A stretch of 5,609 bases of DNA from Caldithrix sp. RBG_13_44_9 (GTDB lineage: Bacteria > Calditrichota > Calditrichia > RBG-13-44-9), in NCBI GenBank assembly GCA_001771055.1, contig MESS01000113.1, positions 20,721 through 26,329 of the forward strand, in the 5' to 3' direction. Below the pieces are notes generated by a model. The model was not told where the DNA came from and ran no database searches. It was given only the letters and a program-made list of their open reading frames with translations. Both the position numbers and the translations under genes were made by a program. Below, piece by piece: positions 1 through 5,609 of this stretch. Position 1 is the first letter of the stretch, and each line of letters starts with the position of its first letter.

Positions 1-935
1 TGCATCCCTGTACCGATATGTTTCAGAAACATTCTGAATATCTGCTGCTGAAGGAAGATGAATCTCCGGTCTATATCGAATTTTGGAAATCATTTTTCCT
101 CTGCCCGGCCTCGGAAGATGTGGTTAATCTTACCCGCGATTTTGTGATTAAAGCCATGAAGGAGTGGGGATGGGATGGATTGAAGATCGATGGAAATAAT
201 TTGAATACCGTACCGCCCTGCTATAATAATGCGCATCACCATGCCTATCCCGAAGAGTCAGTCGAGAAGTTACCGGAATTCTTCAAAATGATTTATGAGA
301 CTGCTCTCAGTATCAATCCGGAAGCAGTGATAGAACTTTGTCCCTGTGGTACCAACCAATCATTTTATATCTTACCTTATATGAATCAAACAGTATCCTC
401 AGATCCGCATAATTCCTGGCATATTCGTTTAAAAGGAAAAACGATCAAAGCCTTGACCGGAGATAAAACTGCCTATTTTGGAGATCATGTTGAGTTGAGT
501 GATGAAAAAAGTGATTTTGCTTCAACGGTTGGTATTGGTGGAGTCGTTGGAACTAAATTTGTCTGGCCGGTAGGTGTGCATATGAATAGAGAAAGTGGTG
601 ATGTCAGTCTCACTCCGGAGAAAGAAGCTGTATGGGCAAAATGGATTAAAATTTATAATGATAAGATGCTTTCTCTGGGTACCTACCGGGGTGAATTGTA
701 TGACATCGGCTATGATCGTCCGGAAACCCATGCAGTGCAGAAGGGAACTGTGATGTATTACGCCTTTTATGCCCCCAGTTATACCGGAGTGGTAGAACTA
801 AGAGGATTGGATAAACGGAGTTACCGGATAATGGATTATGTCAACAATAAAGACCTGGGTACCATCAAAGGCCCGAAGGCCGAATTGAAAGTATCATTTA
901 ATAAACATCTTTTGATTGAAGTTAAGCCTAAATAA
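1..935 (+). CDS. Alpha-galactosidase-like glycoside hydrolase (GH36/GH27 clan), C-terminal part; 5' end outside window
   Basis: The reading frame is open from the left edge (first full codon at base 3) to TAA at 933-935, so the start lies upstream; the ATG at 18 is internal. The role is probably hydrolysis of alpha-galactoside-type bonds by a retaining mechanism. Counting from the Met at 18, LKIDG places a candidate nucleophile Asp at residue 58 (bases 189-191). CPCGT (108-112) followed by SSDP (127-130) places a candidate acid/base Asp at 129 (bases 402-404). This Lys-x-Asp then Ser-Asp arrangement in a (beta/alpha)8 barrel is typical of clan GH-D. The barrel appears to end near residue 220, and the last 85 residues look like the usual C-terminal beta-sandwich. 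No carbohydrate-binding module follows. Signal peptide and N-terminal domain cannot be judged. It probably supplies the monosaccharide used by the downstream genes. The clan is fairly sure; substrate and exact GH family are not, and a related uncharacterised glycosidase is possible. Confidence 0.8.
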   Translation, partial: HPCTDMFQKHSEYLLLKEDESPVYIEFWKSFFLCPASEDVVNLTRDFVIKAMKEWGWDGLKIDGNNLNTVPPCYNNAHHHAYPEESVEKLPEFFKMIYETALSINPEAVIELCPCGTNQSFYILPYMNQTVSSDPHNSWHIRLKGKTIKALTGDKTAYFGDHVELSDEKSDFASTVGIGGVVGTKFVWPVGVHMNRESGDVSLTPEKEAVWAKWIKIYNDKMLSLGTYRGELYDIGYDRPETHAVQKGTVMYYAFYAPSYTGVVELRGLDKRSYRIMDYVNNKDLGTIKGPKAELKVSFNKHLLIEVKPK

Positions 936-970
936 CTATATTGCGATAGATAAAAATATTTTACAAGACT

Positions 971-990
971 AATATATGGCGAAATATATT
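971..990. repeat. Perfect 7-bp inverted repeat in the gap before the permease gene
   Basis: The arms AATATAT (971-977) and ATATATT (984-990) are exact reverse complements separated by GGCGAA. They lie in the 112-bp AT-rich gap between the glycosidase and the permease. A second small palindrome, AAAATATTTT, lies at 953-962. A weak promoter-like pair overlaps the repeat: TTTACA at 960-965 and TATATT at 985-990, with a long 19-bp spacer. It could be an operator over an internal promoter, but AT-rich DNA gives such repeats by chance, so the regulatory reading is only a suggestion. Confidence 0.3.
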
Positions 991-1033
991 CAAAGCAGAA
1001 TCGCAGTAGTTGAACGTGATCTAAAAATTTATC

Positions 1034-1040
1034 GAAAGGA
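1034..1040 (+). promoter_or_regulatory. Ribosome binding site deciding the GTG start of the permease
   Basis: GAAAGGA at 1034-1040 lies 7 bases before the GTG at 1048. It fixes the start there rather than at the next in-frame Met (codon 11, base 1078), which has no comparable SD and would remove half of the first membrane helix. Confidence 0.6.
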
Positions 1041-1047
1041 AACCTGA

Positions 1048-1923
1048 GTGAAAACCCGAGCTTGGTTATTTTATTCAATGGCAGTAACTATATTGTGGGG
1101 AGTCTGGGGTGCATTTATTGAGATTCCGGAAAAAGCCGGATTCCCTGCTACCCTGGGTTATTCAGTATGGGCTTTGACCATGATACCGGTAACGATTATT
1201 GCTTTAAAACTTATCAACTGGAAATTGGATCATGATCGCCGATCAATTTTATTAGGTATGAGTGCCGGTCTCTTGGGCTGCAGCGGACAATTGATCTTAT
1301 TCCAGTGTTTACGTATCGGTCCGGCCTATATCGTTTTCCCGATCATCTCACTCTATCCAGTGGTTACCATTATCCTGTCTGTTCTGTTTCTCAAAGAACG
1401 CGCCAGCCTTCGGGCCTGGATAGGAATTGTGTTAGCGCTGATGGCGATCGTTATGCTGTCTTATCAACCACCCAAAAATTCACCGGTCCAGGGATTTCTG
1501 TGGTTGCTGCTGGCTATGATTGTCTTCTTAATGTGGGGTGTTCAGGCCTATATCATGAAATTTGCAAGTGACAGCACTAAAGAAGGGAACATGAAAGCCG
1601 AGAGTGTTACCTTCTACACTATGGCAAGCTCGATCATTGTGCTTCCCATTGCGTTGATGATGACTGATTTTTCCCAGAACATTAACTGGGGATTCAGCGG
1701 GGTATATGCAGCGGCCTTGATCCAATCCCTCAATGCAGTCGGATTCCTTTTCTTTGCTTATGCCATACGTTATGGGAAAGCAATCATTGTGGTGCCGATG
1801 ATGGCTCTGGCTCCGGTAGTGACGGTTATTCTATCGCTTATTCTGTATGCAGTAATTCCACCAGCGATTATCTTTGCCGGGATGGTCGTTGCCTGTATCG
1901 CCATCTATTTACTGGCGATGTAA
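1048..1923 (+). CDS. EamA/DMT-superfamily permease, ten transmembrane helices
   Basis: This is a predicted inner-membrane permease of 291 residues, the usual size for ten-helix drug/metabolite transporters with two EamA repeats. Hydrophobic segments are near residues 5-25, 36-56, 67-88, 93-114, 122-138, 149-170, 187-205, 217-239, 245-267 and 271-290. The end of repeat one shows a family-like stretch, PVVTIILSVLFLKERAS (104-120), with the conserved Glu of the L-x-E type. Repeat two echoes it with APVVTVILSLIL (255-266) but lacks that Glu. GTG is used as the start because it is preceded by AAAGGA and keeps helix one whole. A TGA stop immediately precedes the GTG in the same frame, so the protein cannot extend upstream. 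Its place between a glycosidase and sugar-phosphate enzymes suggests it imports the released sugar, or exports a dead-end product. The substrate cannot be read from the sequence. Confidence 0.88.
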   Translation: MKTRAWLFYSMAVTILWGVWGAFIEIPEKAGFPATLGYSVWALTMIPVTIIALKLINWKLDHDRRSILLGMSAGLLGCSGQLILFQCLRIGPAYIVFPIISLYPVVTIILSVLFLKERASLRAWIGIVLALMAIVMLSYQPPKNSPVQGFLWLLLAMIVFLMWGVQAYIMKFASDSTKEGNMKAESVTFYTMASSIIVLPIALMMTDFSQNINWGFSGVYAAALIQSLNAVGFLFFAYAIRYGKAIIVVPMMALAPVVTVILSLILYAVIPPAIIFAGMVVACIAIYLLAM

Positions 1924-1926
1924 AAT

Positions 1927-1948
1927 TTATGGCTGAATAAAGCCGTAA
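1927..1948 (+). other. Intercistronic stem-loop after the permease stop codon
   Basis: TTATGGCT (1927-1934) and AGCCGTAA (1941-1948) can pair over 8 positions, one of them a G-U pair, around the hexaloop GAATAA. It begins 3 bases after the permease stop. No run of T follows, so it does not look like an intrinsic terminator. An mRNA-processing or stability element between cistrons is a possible role. It is inferred only from base pairing. Confidence 0.4.
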
Positions 1949-1979
1949 CTAAAAAGTACGGGATGATGAGGAACTGACC

Positions 1980-2675
1980 ATGGGTTCATTGAAAGAATTA
2001 AAAGAACAGGTGTGGCAATCCAATATGGACCTGTTCAGAAATAATCTGGTAGTCCATACTTTTGGAAATGTGAGCGGAATTGACAGGGCGCAGAATATCA
2101 TTGCCATTAAACCGAGTGGAATTCCCTATCCGGAGCTGACAGCAGATAAAATCGTTCTGGTTGATTTGGAAAACAGGGTAGTGGACAGTAAATATAAACC
2201 TTCATCTGATACCAGGTCACACCTGATTCTTTATAAAGCATTTTCCAACATCAGCGGAATTGTTCATACCCATTCTCCTTATGCCACTGCCTGGGCCCAG
2301 GCTAATAGATCTATTCCCTGCCTGGGAACTACCCATGCTGATCATGTACCGGGAGAGATCCCGTGTACTGCAGAACTGAATGATAAGCAGATTAAGGGTG
2401 ATTATGAATCAGAGACAGCCAACCAGATCGTCAAGAAATTTTCCAACATTTCTCCGGATGAGGTTCAAATGGTGTTGGTGGCAGGGCATGGGCCATTTAC
2501 CTGGGGCAAATCTCCTGAACAGGCGGTTTATCATTCACTGATGCTGGAAGAAATTGCAAAAATCGGTCTGTTTACTTTACTCATTAATCCCGGTGTGGAA
2601 AGTTTAAAAAAGGCTCTCATCGATAAACATTTTTTCCGGAAACATGGGGAAGATTCCTATTATGGACAAACCTAA
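1980..2675 (+). CDS. araD: L-ribulose-5-phosphate 4-epimerase (AraD-type, class II aldolase superfamily)
   Basis: This protein is predicted to interconvert L-ribulose 5-phosphate and D-xylulose 5-phosphate by metal-dependent retro-aldol/aldol chemistry in the cytosol. Its 231 residues equal the length of the Escherichia coli enzyme, and many blocks match from memory: GNVSGID (29-35), IKPSGI (43-48), KPSSDT (73-78), GIVHTHS (93-99), GTTHAD (116-121), GHGPF (169-173) and YYGQ (227-230). Zinc ligands H96, H98 and H170, plus D77, D121 and Y228 (equivalents of the E. coli D76, D120 and Y229), are all present. That favours epimerase over fuculose- or rhamnulose-phosphate aldolase. GAGGA at 1968-1972 lies 7 bases before the ATG. 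No AraA or AraB partner is in the window, so the real substrate may be another ketose phosphate, as for the paralogues UlaF and SgbE. The family is very sure; the physiological role is less so. Confidence 0.92.
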   Translation: MGSLKELKEQVWQSNMDLFRNNLVVHTFGNVSGIDRAQNIIAIKPSGIPYPELTADKIVLVDLENRVVDSKYKPSSDTRSHLILYKAFSNISGIVHTHSPYATAWAQANRSIPCLGTTHADHVPGEIPCTAELNDKQIKGDYESETANQIVKKFSNISPDEVQMVLVAGHGPFTWGKSPEQAVYHSLMLEEIAKIGLFTLLINPGVESLKKALIDKHFFRKHGEDSYYGQT

Positions 2676-2694
2676 TATTTTGCAGGAGTGAATA

Positions 2695-3594
2695 ATGAGC
2701 ACCATTACCCAAAGGGAACTTTACGCCTGGTGTAAAATCCCTTATCAGCGGCTGGAGAATCATCCGCTCTTGAAATTGCCTTTCAGACTATGTGATGATT
2801 CAGATGCCATGGGCAGATTAATGGCCCGCGAGCTGGTTGATGAAATAAAAAAATATTATAAAAACAACGAGATTATCAGGGCCATCATTCCATGTGGGCC
2901 GAGCTGCTGGTATAAACCGTTTACAGATTTGGTGAACCAGGAAAAGGTCAGTTTGAAAAAATTTATCGTCTTTCATATGGATGAATGTCTGGACTGGCAG
3001 GGAAATGAACTCCCCCGGAAGCATCCCTACAGTTTCCGGGGCTATATGGAGGAGCATTTTTATGCCCCGGTTGATCCGGTTCTGGCAGTGCCGGAAAAAA
3101 ATAGAATGTGGCTTCATGCCAATAATGTGGAAGAAATCCGGGAGCAAATCTGGAAAGAACCTATCGCCATCACTTATGGTGGCTGGGGACAGGACGGACA
3201 TGTGGCTTATAATCAAACGCGGCGTCACCCTTATAGCCAAGTAACGATAGAAGCGCTTCGGAATTCCACGGTGCGTATTCAGGAAAATAATCTTGACACC
3301 ATTATCGCACTGGCACAACGGACTTTTGGCAGTGCTTATCAATTCGTCCCGCCCATGTCAGTGACCCTGGGTATGAAGGAATGTCTGTCCGCTAAGAAAA
3401 TCAGGCTCTACAGTGATACCGGTGCCTGGAAGCAAACTGCCTTGCGGGTAGCACTGTTCAGCTCAATGACGCCGGAATATCCGATCACTTTACTGCAGGA
3501 ACATCCAGATGCTTTAATTACTGCGACTGTTTCTACTGCCCGGCACCCGATTAGTGAGCACTCGGAATGGGATCTGGGAATTAATTTTGAATAG
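2695..3594 (+). CDS. NagB-like sugar-phosphate isomerase/deaminase homologue with altered active site
   Basis: This protein belongs to the NagB/6-phosphogluconolactonase fold; the reference enzyme converts glucosamine 6-phosphate to fructose 6-phosphate and ammonia. It has 299 residues, longer than the roughly 230-270 usual for NagB, with an extra N-terminal 30 or so. Family landmarks in order are IIPCGPSCWYKPF (64-76, the phosphate-loop region normally Gly/Ser/Thr-rich), FHMDE (93-97, aspartate of the proton-transfer site D96), GGWGQDGHVAYNQ (162-174), R194 in TVRI, TLGMKE (224-229) and K246 near the second phosphate site. D167 and H169 match the E. coli D141 and H143, but Q174 stands where NagB has catalytic E148. 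AGGAG at 2684-2688 precedes the ATG by 6 bases, 19 bases after the epimerase stop, so the two are probably co-transcribed. It may act on an amino sugar phosphate or be a plain aldose-ketose isomerase. The fold is confident; the reaction is not. Confidence 0.85.
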   Translation: MSTITQRELYAWCKIPYQRLENHPLLKLPFRLCDDSDAMGRLMARELVDEIKKYYKNNEIIRAIIPCGPSCWYKPFTDLVNQEKVSLKKFIVFHMDECLDWQGNELPRKHPYSFRGYMEEHFYAPVDPVLAVPEKNRMWLHANNVEEIREQIWKEPIAITYGGWGQDGHVAYNQTRRHPYSQVTIEALRNSTVRIQENNLDTIIALAQRTFGSAYQFVPPMSVTLGMKECLSAKKIRLYSDTGAWKQTALRVALFSSMTPEYPITLLQEHPDALITATVSTARHPISEHSEWDLGINFE

Positions 3595-3643
3595 CTGAGA
3601 TGATTACGTTGAATTTGATTAGTCAGGAAAGGAAGATTTTTCA

Positions 3644-4687
3644 ATGCACTCCTTGAAAGTTAATGTTAAACAGTGCCGTTATCAGGCGATGATTGGGGTG
3701 GGAGGAATAGGATCGGGAATGTTTTTCCGACTGGATGGTGACCATACCTTGGGCCGAGAAGAAAGCCGCAGTGGATATTTCCTCGACCGGAAAGATTACT
3801 GCAAACTGCACATCATCTCGCATTATGTTCAGACTCTCCTGGGAAAAGACTTTAAGGTTTTTCCAGTCGGAAGAGTTGGCGGGGATGATGTCGGCCAGCG
3901 ACTGGTGGAAGAAATGCGTGAGACTGGATTTGAGATGAATTATGTTGAACGATCTGCCGGTGATCAGACCCTGTTTTCCTTCTGTTTTATTTATCCTGAC
4001 GGAAGCGGCGGCAATATGACTACCAGTGATTCTGCCTGTTCCCGGGTGGATCCACTATTCGTGATGAAGGTCGAGCCTGAATTTACCAGATTTTCGGGAA
4101 AGGGTATTGCCTTGGCGGCACCGGAAGTTCCCCTGGAAGCCCGGGCCAGGCTGCTGGAACTCGGAACAAAATATAAATTTTTCCGGGTAGCCTCTTTTAC
4201 TTCCGGGGAAATTAGCATTGCTGTTCAGTCAGGACTGTTGCAACAGACAGATTTGCTGGGAATTAATCTGGATGAAGCGGCCGCTGCGGCCGGATTGTCG
4301 ATTATGGATCATACTCCAAAGTCAATTGTTGAAGCAGCGATTAAGACCTTTGTCAAACTAAATCCTAAAATCTTGTTGTCAGTAACCAAAGGTAAGGACG
4401 GAAGCTGGATCTGGGATGGAACTAAGCTGACTCATATGCCGGTATTTCAGGTACAGGTTCAGAATACCGCTGGAGCGGGTGATGCTCATCTGGCCGGACT
4501 AATGGCCGGGCTCACCGCTGGTCTATCGCTGCCGGAAGCACAACAATTGGCTGCCCTTATCAGTGGTTCATCAGTTGAATCTCCTCATACCATTAATAAG
4601 GAAACCGATCGAAAATCGTTGCAGATCATAGCCGACCGGTCAAAAAGTATCATCACAAAAAACGTCTACAAATTACTGGAGGATTAA
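3644..4687 (+). CDS. PfkB-family carbohydrate kinase
   Basis: This protein is predicted to transfer phosphate from ATP to a sugar or sugar phosphate in the cytosol. It has 347 residues, slightly long for the ribokinase/PfkB fold. Seen in order: IGVGGIGSG (17-25) as the first strand and turn, FPVGRVGGDDVGQRLVEEM (73-91) as the conserved G-x-V-G-x-D-x-x-G helix region, LGINLDEA (205-212) as the N-x-x-E-like block, SVTKGKDGSW (246-255) as the nucleotide-site strand and turn, and NTAGAGDAHLAG (274-285) as PfkB signature 2 with anion-hole GAG and catalytic base D280. The usual G-G-x-x-x-N-x-A substrate motif is replaced by a segment around DRKDYCKLHIISHYVQ (48-63), so substrate binding probably differs from ribokinase and fructokinase. 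AAAGGAAG at 3628-3635 lies 8 bases before the ATG. Between a NagB-like enzyme and an aldolase, phosphorylation of a ketose phosphate to a bisphosphate is the likeliest job. Confidence 0.9.
   Translation: MHSLKVNVKQCRYQAMIGVGGIGSGMFFRLDGDHTLGREESRSGYFLDRKDYCKLHIISHYVQTLLGKDFKVFPVGRVGGDDVGQRLVEEMRETGFEMNYVERSAGDQTLFSFCFIYPDGSGGNMTTSDSACSRVDPLFVMKVEPEFTRFSGKGIALAAPEVPLEARARLLELGTKYKFFRVASFTSGEISIAVQSGLLQQTDLLGINLDEAAAAAGLSIMDHTPKSIVEAAIKTFVKLNPKILLSVTKGKDGSWIWDGTKLTHMPVFQVQVQNTAGAGDAHLAGLMAGLTAGLSLPEAQQLAALISGSSVESPHTINKETDRKSLQIIADRSKSIITKNVYKLLED
4678..4683 (+). promoter_or_regulatory. Ribosome binding site inside the end of the kinase gene
   Basis: GGAGGA at 4678-4683 lies within the last codons of the kinase and 6 bases before the ATG at 4690. 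Only two bases separate the kinase stop and this start, which points to translational coupling. Confidence 0.6.
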
Positions 4688-4689
4688 AA

Positions 4690-5001
4690 ATGAGCATTAC
4701 CATGCGTATTATGCAGCAGTTTGACCCCACCCATGAGAATGAATTTATGGAACTGGAAAAGAAATTTGCCGAATTGGAGCGGGCCCGCCCGGATTATCCA
4801 AAAGGAACACGGATGCAGCCCATTTCGGCCGCCGAACCATGCAATACCCTGATCTGGCAAAATGAATTCCCGGATATTGAATCGGCTTACAAGGTTCTCG
4901 ATTTTTTTAGCGGAGATCATTCACACGAGGCATTGCTGAAAAAACAATTGCCCTATTTCCGGCAGGTGAAGATTGAGTTTTATAAGAACCTGGATTACTG
5001 A
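4690..5001 (+). CDS. Small protein of dimeric alpha/beta-barrel (ferredoxin-like) type, function unknown
   Basis: I do not recognise a named family with certainty. The 103 residues are free of membrane segments or a signal peptide, so the protein is probably cytosolic. The predicted order is strand (2-10), long charged helix (14-33), strand (40-46), strand (51-60), helix (63-73), helix (78-87), strand (91-100). This beta-alpha-beta-beta-alpha-beta pattern, the length and the aromatic-rich C-terminus resemble dimeric ABM/NIPSNAP-like proteins and, more loosely, L-rhamnose mutarotase. A distinctive central stretch is RARPDYPKGTRMQP (31-44), rich in Arg, Lys and Pro and a candidate anion- or sugar-contacting loop. 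NTLIWQNEFP (52-61) follows. It starts two bases after the kinase stop with a strong GGAGGA, so it is almost surely made together with the kinase. An aldose mutarotase, epimerase helper or lactone-handling role is possible but is inferred from context and fold only. Confidence 0.78.
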   Translation: MSITMRIMQQFDPTHENEFMELEKKFAELERARPDYPKGTRMQPISAAEPCNTLIWQNEFPDIESAYKVLDFFSGDHSHEALLKKQLPYFRQVKIEFYKNLDY

Positions 5002-5080
5002 GATCAGGCATCCTTAAAACGTAAAGAAGAAATAACTGACTATCAGGTAATTGAATAAAAAAAATAATGAATACCTTTTT

Positions 5081-5087
5081 GGAGGAG
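5081..5087 (+). promoter_or_regulatory. Strong ribosome binding site of the aldolase gene
   Basis: GGAGGAG at 5081-5087 lies 7 bases before the first of two adjacent ATG codons (5095 and 5098). It is the most complete SD in the window. The spacing slightly favours the first ATG. Confidence 0.65.
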
Positions 5088-5094
5088 TAACATC

Positions 5095-5609
5095 ATGATG
5101 AAATATCGAATAAACCGGTTATTCGGCAAGTCCGGAAATTGTCTGGACGTGGCAATCGATCACGGCCTATTCAACGAAAAATCGTTCCTTGGCAGTATCG
5201 AAAATATGGAAAAAGCTATTCAAACCATTGTGGATGCCCAGCCCGATGCCATCCAATTGACAGTTGGCCAGGCCGAGATCCTGCAACGCATCCCGGGAAA
5301 AGATAAACCGGCTCTGGTTTTACGTACCGATGTGGCTAACTGTTATAATCCGTTAATTCCCGATCATTTGTTCAGCTATGTCATCGATGATGCGGTGGAA
5401 CAAGCGGTGGCATTGGATGCAGCCTGCGTGGTGGTGAACTTGCTGATGTTACCGGGTGAACCGGAGTTACATCAGCAATGCGTGATGAATATTGCCAGGC
5501 TTAAACCGAAGTGTGATCATTATGGAATGCCGCTGATGGTAGAACCGCTGGTCATGCAGCGCAATAATGAAAAGGGTGGCTATATGGTGGATGGTGATAT
5601 CAATAAGAT
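5095..5609 (+). CDS. Class I aldolase of the DhnA/LsrF/LacD type (DeoC-like TIM barrel), N-terminal part; runs off right edge
   Basis: The frame is open from ATGATG at 5095 to the window end (171 full codons and two bases), so the gene is cut. Members of this group form a Schiff base and cleave or build ketose (bis)phosphates, for example fructose- or tagatose-bisphosphate or 6-deoxy-6-sulfofructose 1-phosphate. Supporting blocks are CLDVAIDHGLF (16-26), whose Asp-His-Gly is a hallmark of the DhnA/LsrF group, then DAIQLTVGQAEI (51-62), the strand LVLRTDVA (74-81), the paired VEQAVALDAACVVVN (101-115), and GMPLMVEPL (144-152), the strand before the catalytic one. The Schiff-base lysine should lie beyond the edge and cannot be checked. 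A 93-base gap with no clear terminator separates it from the small protein. In context it would cleave the product of the PfkB kinase. The superfamily is confident; the substrate is not. Confidence 0.85.
   Translation, partial: MMKYRINRLFGKSGNCLDVAIDHGLFNEKSFLGSIENMEKAIQTIVDAQPDAIQLTVGQAEILQRIPGKDKPALVLRTDVANCYNPLIPDHLFSYVIDDAVEQAVALDAACVVVNLLMLPGEPELHQQCVMNIARLKPKCDHYGMPLMVEPLVMQRNNEKGGYMVDGDINK

Noticed and set aside
836..1078. Minus-strand open frame spanning the glycosidase-permease gap
   Set aside because: It overlaps both neighbouring genes, has low-complexity aromatic-rich content and shows no family motif, so it is probably chance.
2818..3342. Antisense open frame of 174 codons opposite the NagB-like gene
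   Set aside because: No SD, no recognisable protein features, and it lies wholly opposite a well-supported gene.
4278..4294. GC-rich near-palindrome (GCGGCCGC and neighbour) inside the kinase gene
   Set aside because: Explained by the alanine run EAAAAAG in a normal PfkB helix; nothing suggests a site.
5045..5080. Possible terminator: AGGTA (5045-5049), TACCT (5072-5076) and a following T run
   Set aside because: The stem is only 5 bp with a loop over 20 bases, too weak for an intrinsic terminator. The A- and T-rich gap before the aldolase holds only the SD that I can support.
1..5609. Sulfoquinovose (sulfo-EMP) operon
   Set aside because: Kinase and class I aldolase families fit, but the isomerase is NagB-like rather than YihS-like, the glycosidase is clan GH-D rather than GH31, and no sulfo-sugar marker is seen.
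1..5609. Mobile element, CRISPR array, tRNA or phage signal
   Set aside because: No transposase, integrase, regular repeats, tRNA-like cloverleaf or terminal inverted repeats were seen; all long frames are metabolic genes.

Overview
This window is a gene-dense, single-strand (+) stretch of a bacterial carbohydrate-catabolism locus. It holds seven protein-coding genes, two of them cut by the window edges. There is no RNA gene, CRISPR array, insertion sequence or integrase. Base composition is moderate, and nearly every internal gene has a strong purine-rich Shine-Dalgarno (AAAGGA, GAGGA, AGGAG, AAAGGAAG, GGAGGA, GGAGGAG). This fits a bacterium that relies on SD-led initiation, such as a Bacillota-like or related anaerobic lineage, and argues against a typical Bacteroidota. 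The sequence alone does not fix the taxon.

Layout: (1) 1-935, the C-terminal part of a GH36/GH27-clan alpha-galactosidase-like glycoside hydrolase. (2) 936-1047, a short AT-rich gap with a perfect inverted repeat and a tiny open frame. (3) 1048-1923, a ten-helix drug/metabolite-superfamily (EamA-type) permease. (4) 1980-2675, an AraD-type L-ribulose-5-phosphate 4-epimerase with its metal and catalytic residues intact. (5) 2695-3594, a NagB-like sugar-phosphate isomerase/deaminase homologue with an altered active-site motif. (6) 3644-4687, a PfkB-family sugar kinase. (7) 4690-5001, a 103-residue protein of ferredoxin-like alpha/beta-barrel appearance. (8) 5095-5609, the N-terminal part of a DhnA/LsrF/LacD-like class I aldolase that runs off the right edge.

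Taken together the genes read as a complete route: a glycosidase releases a sugar, a permease imports it, a NagB-like enzyme isomerises or deaminates a phosphosugar, a PfkB kinase phosphorylates the ketose (phosphate), and a class I aldolase cleaves the product to C3 units. An AraD-type C4 epimerase and a small accessory protein (possibly a mutarotase-like or isomerase helper) complete the set. The order isomerase, kinase, aldolase resembles the galactosamine/tagatose-phosphate and sulfoquinovose (sulfo-EMP) pathways, but the sequences match neither cleanly. The NagB-like protein has Gln where the canonical deaminase has its catalytic Glu, and the kinase has an unusual N-terminal sugar-binding region. 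The substrate is therefore unknown, and this is the main point of interest.
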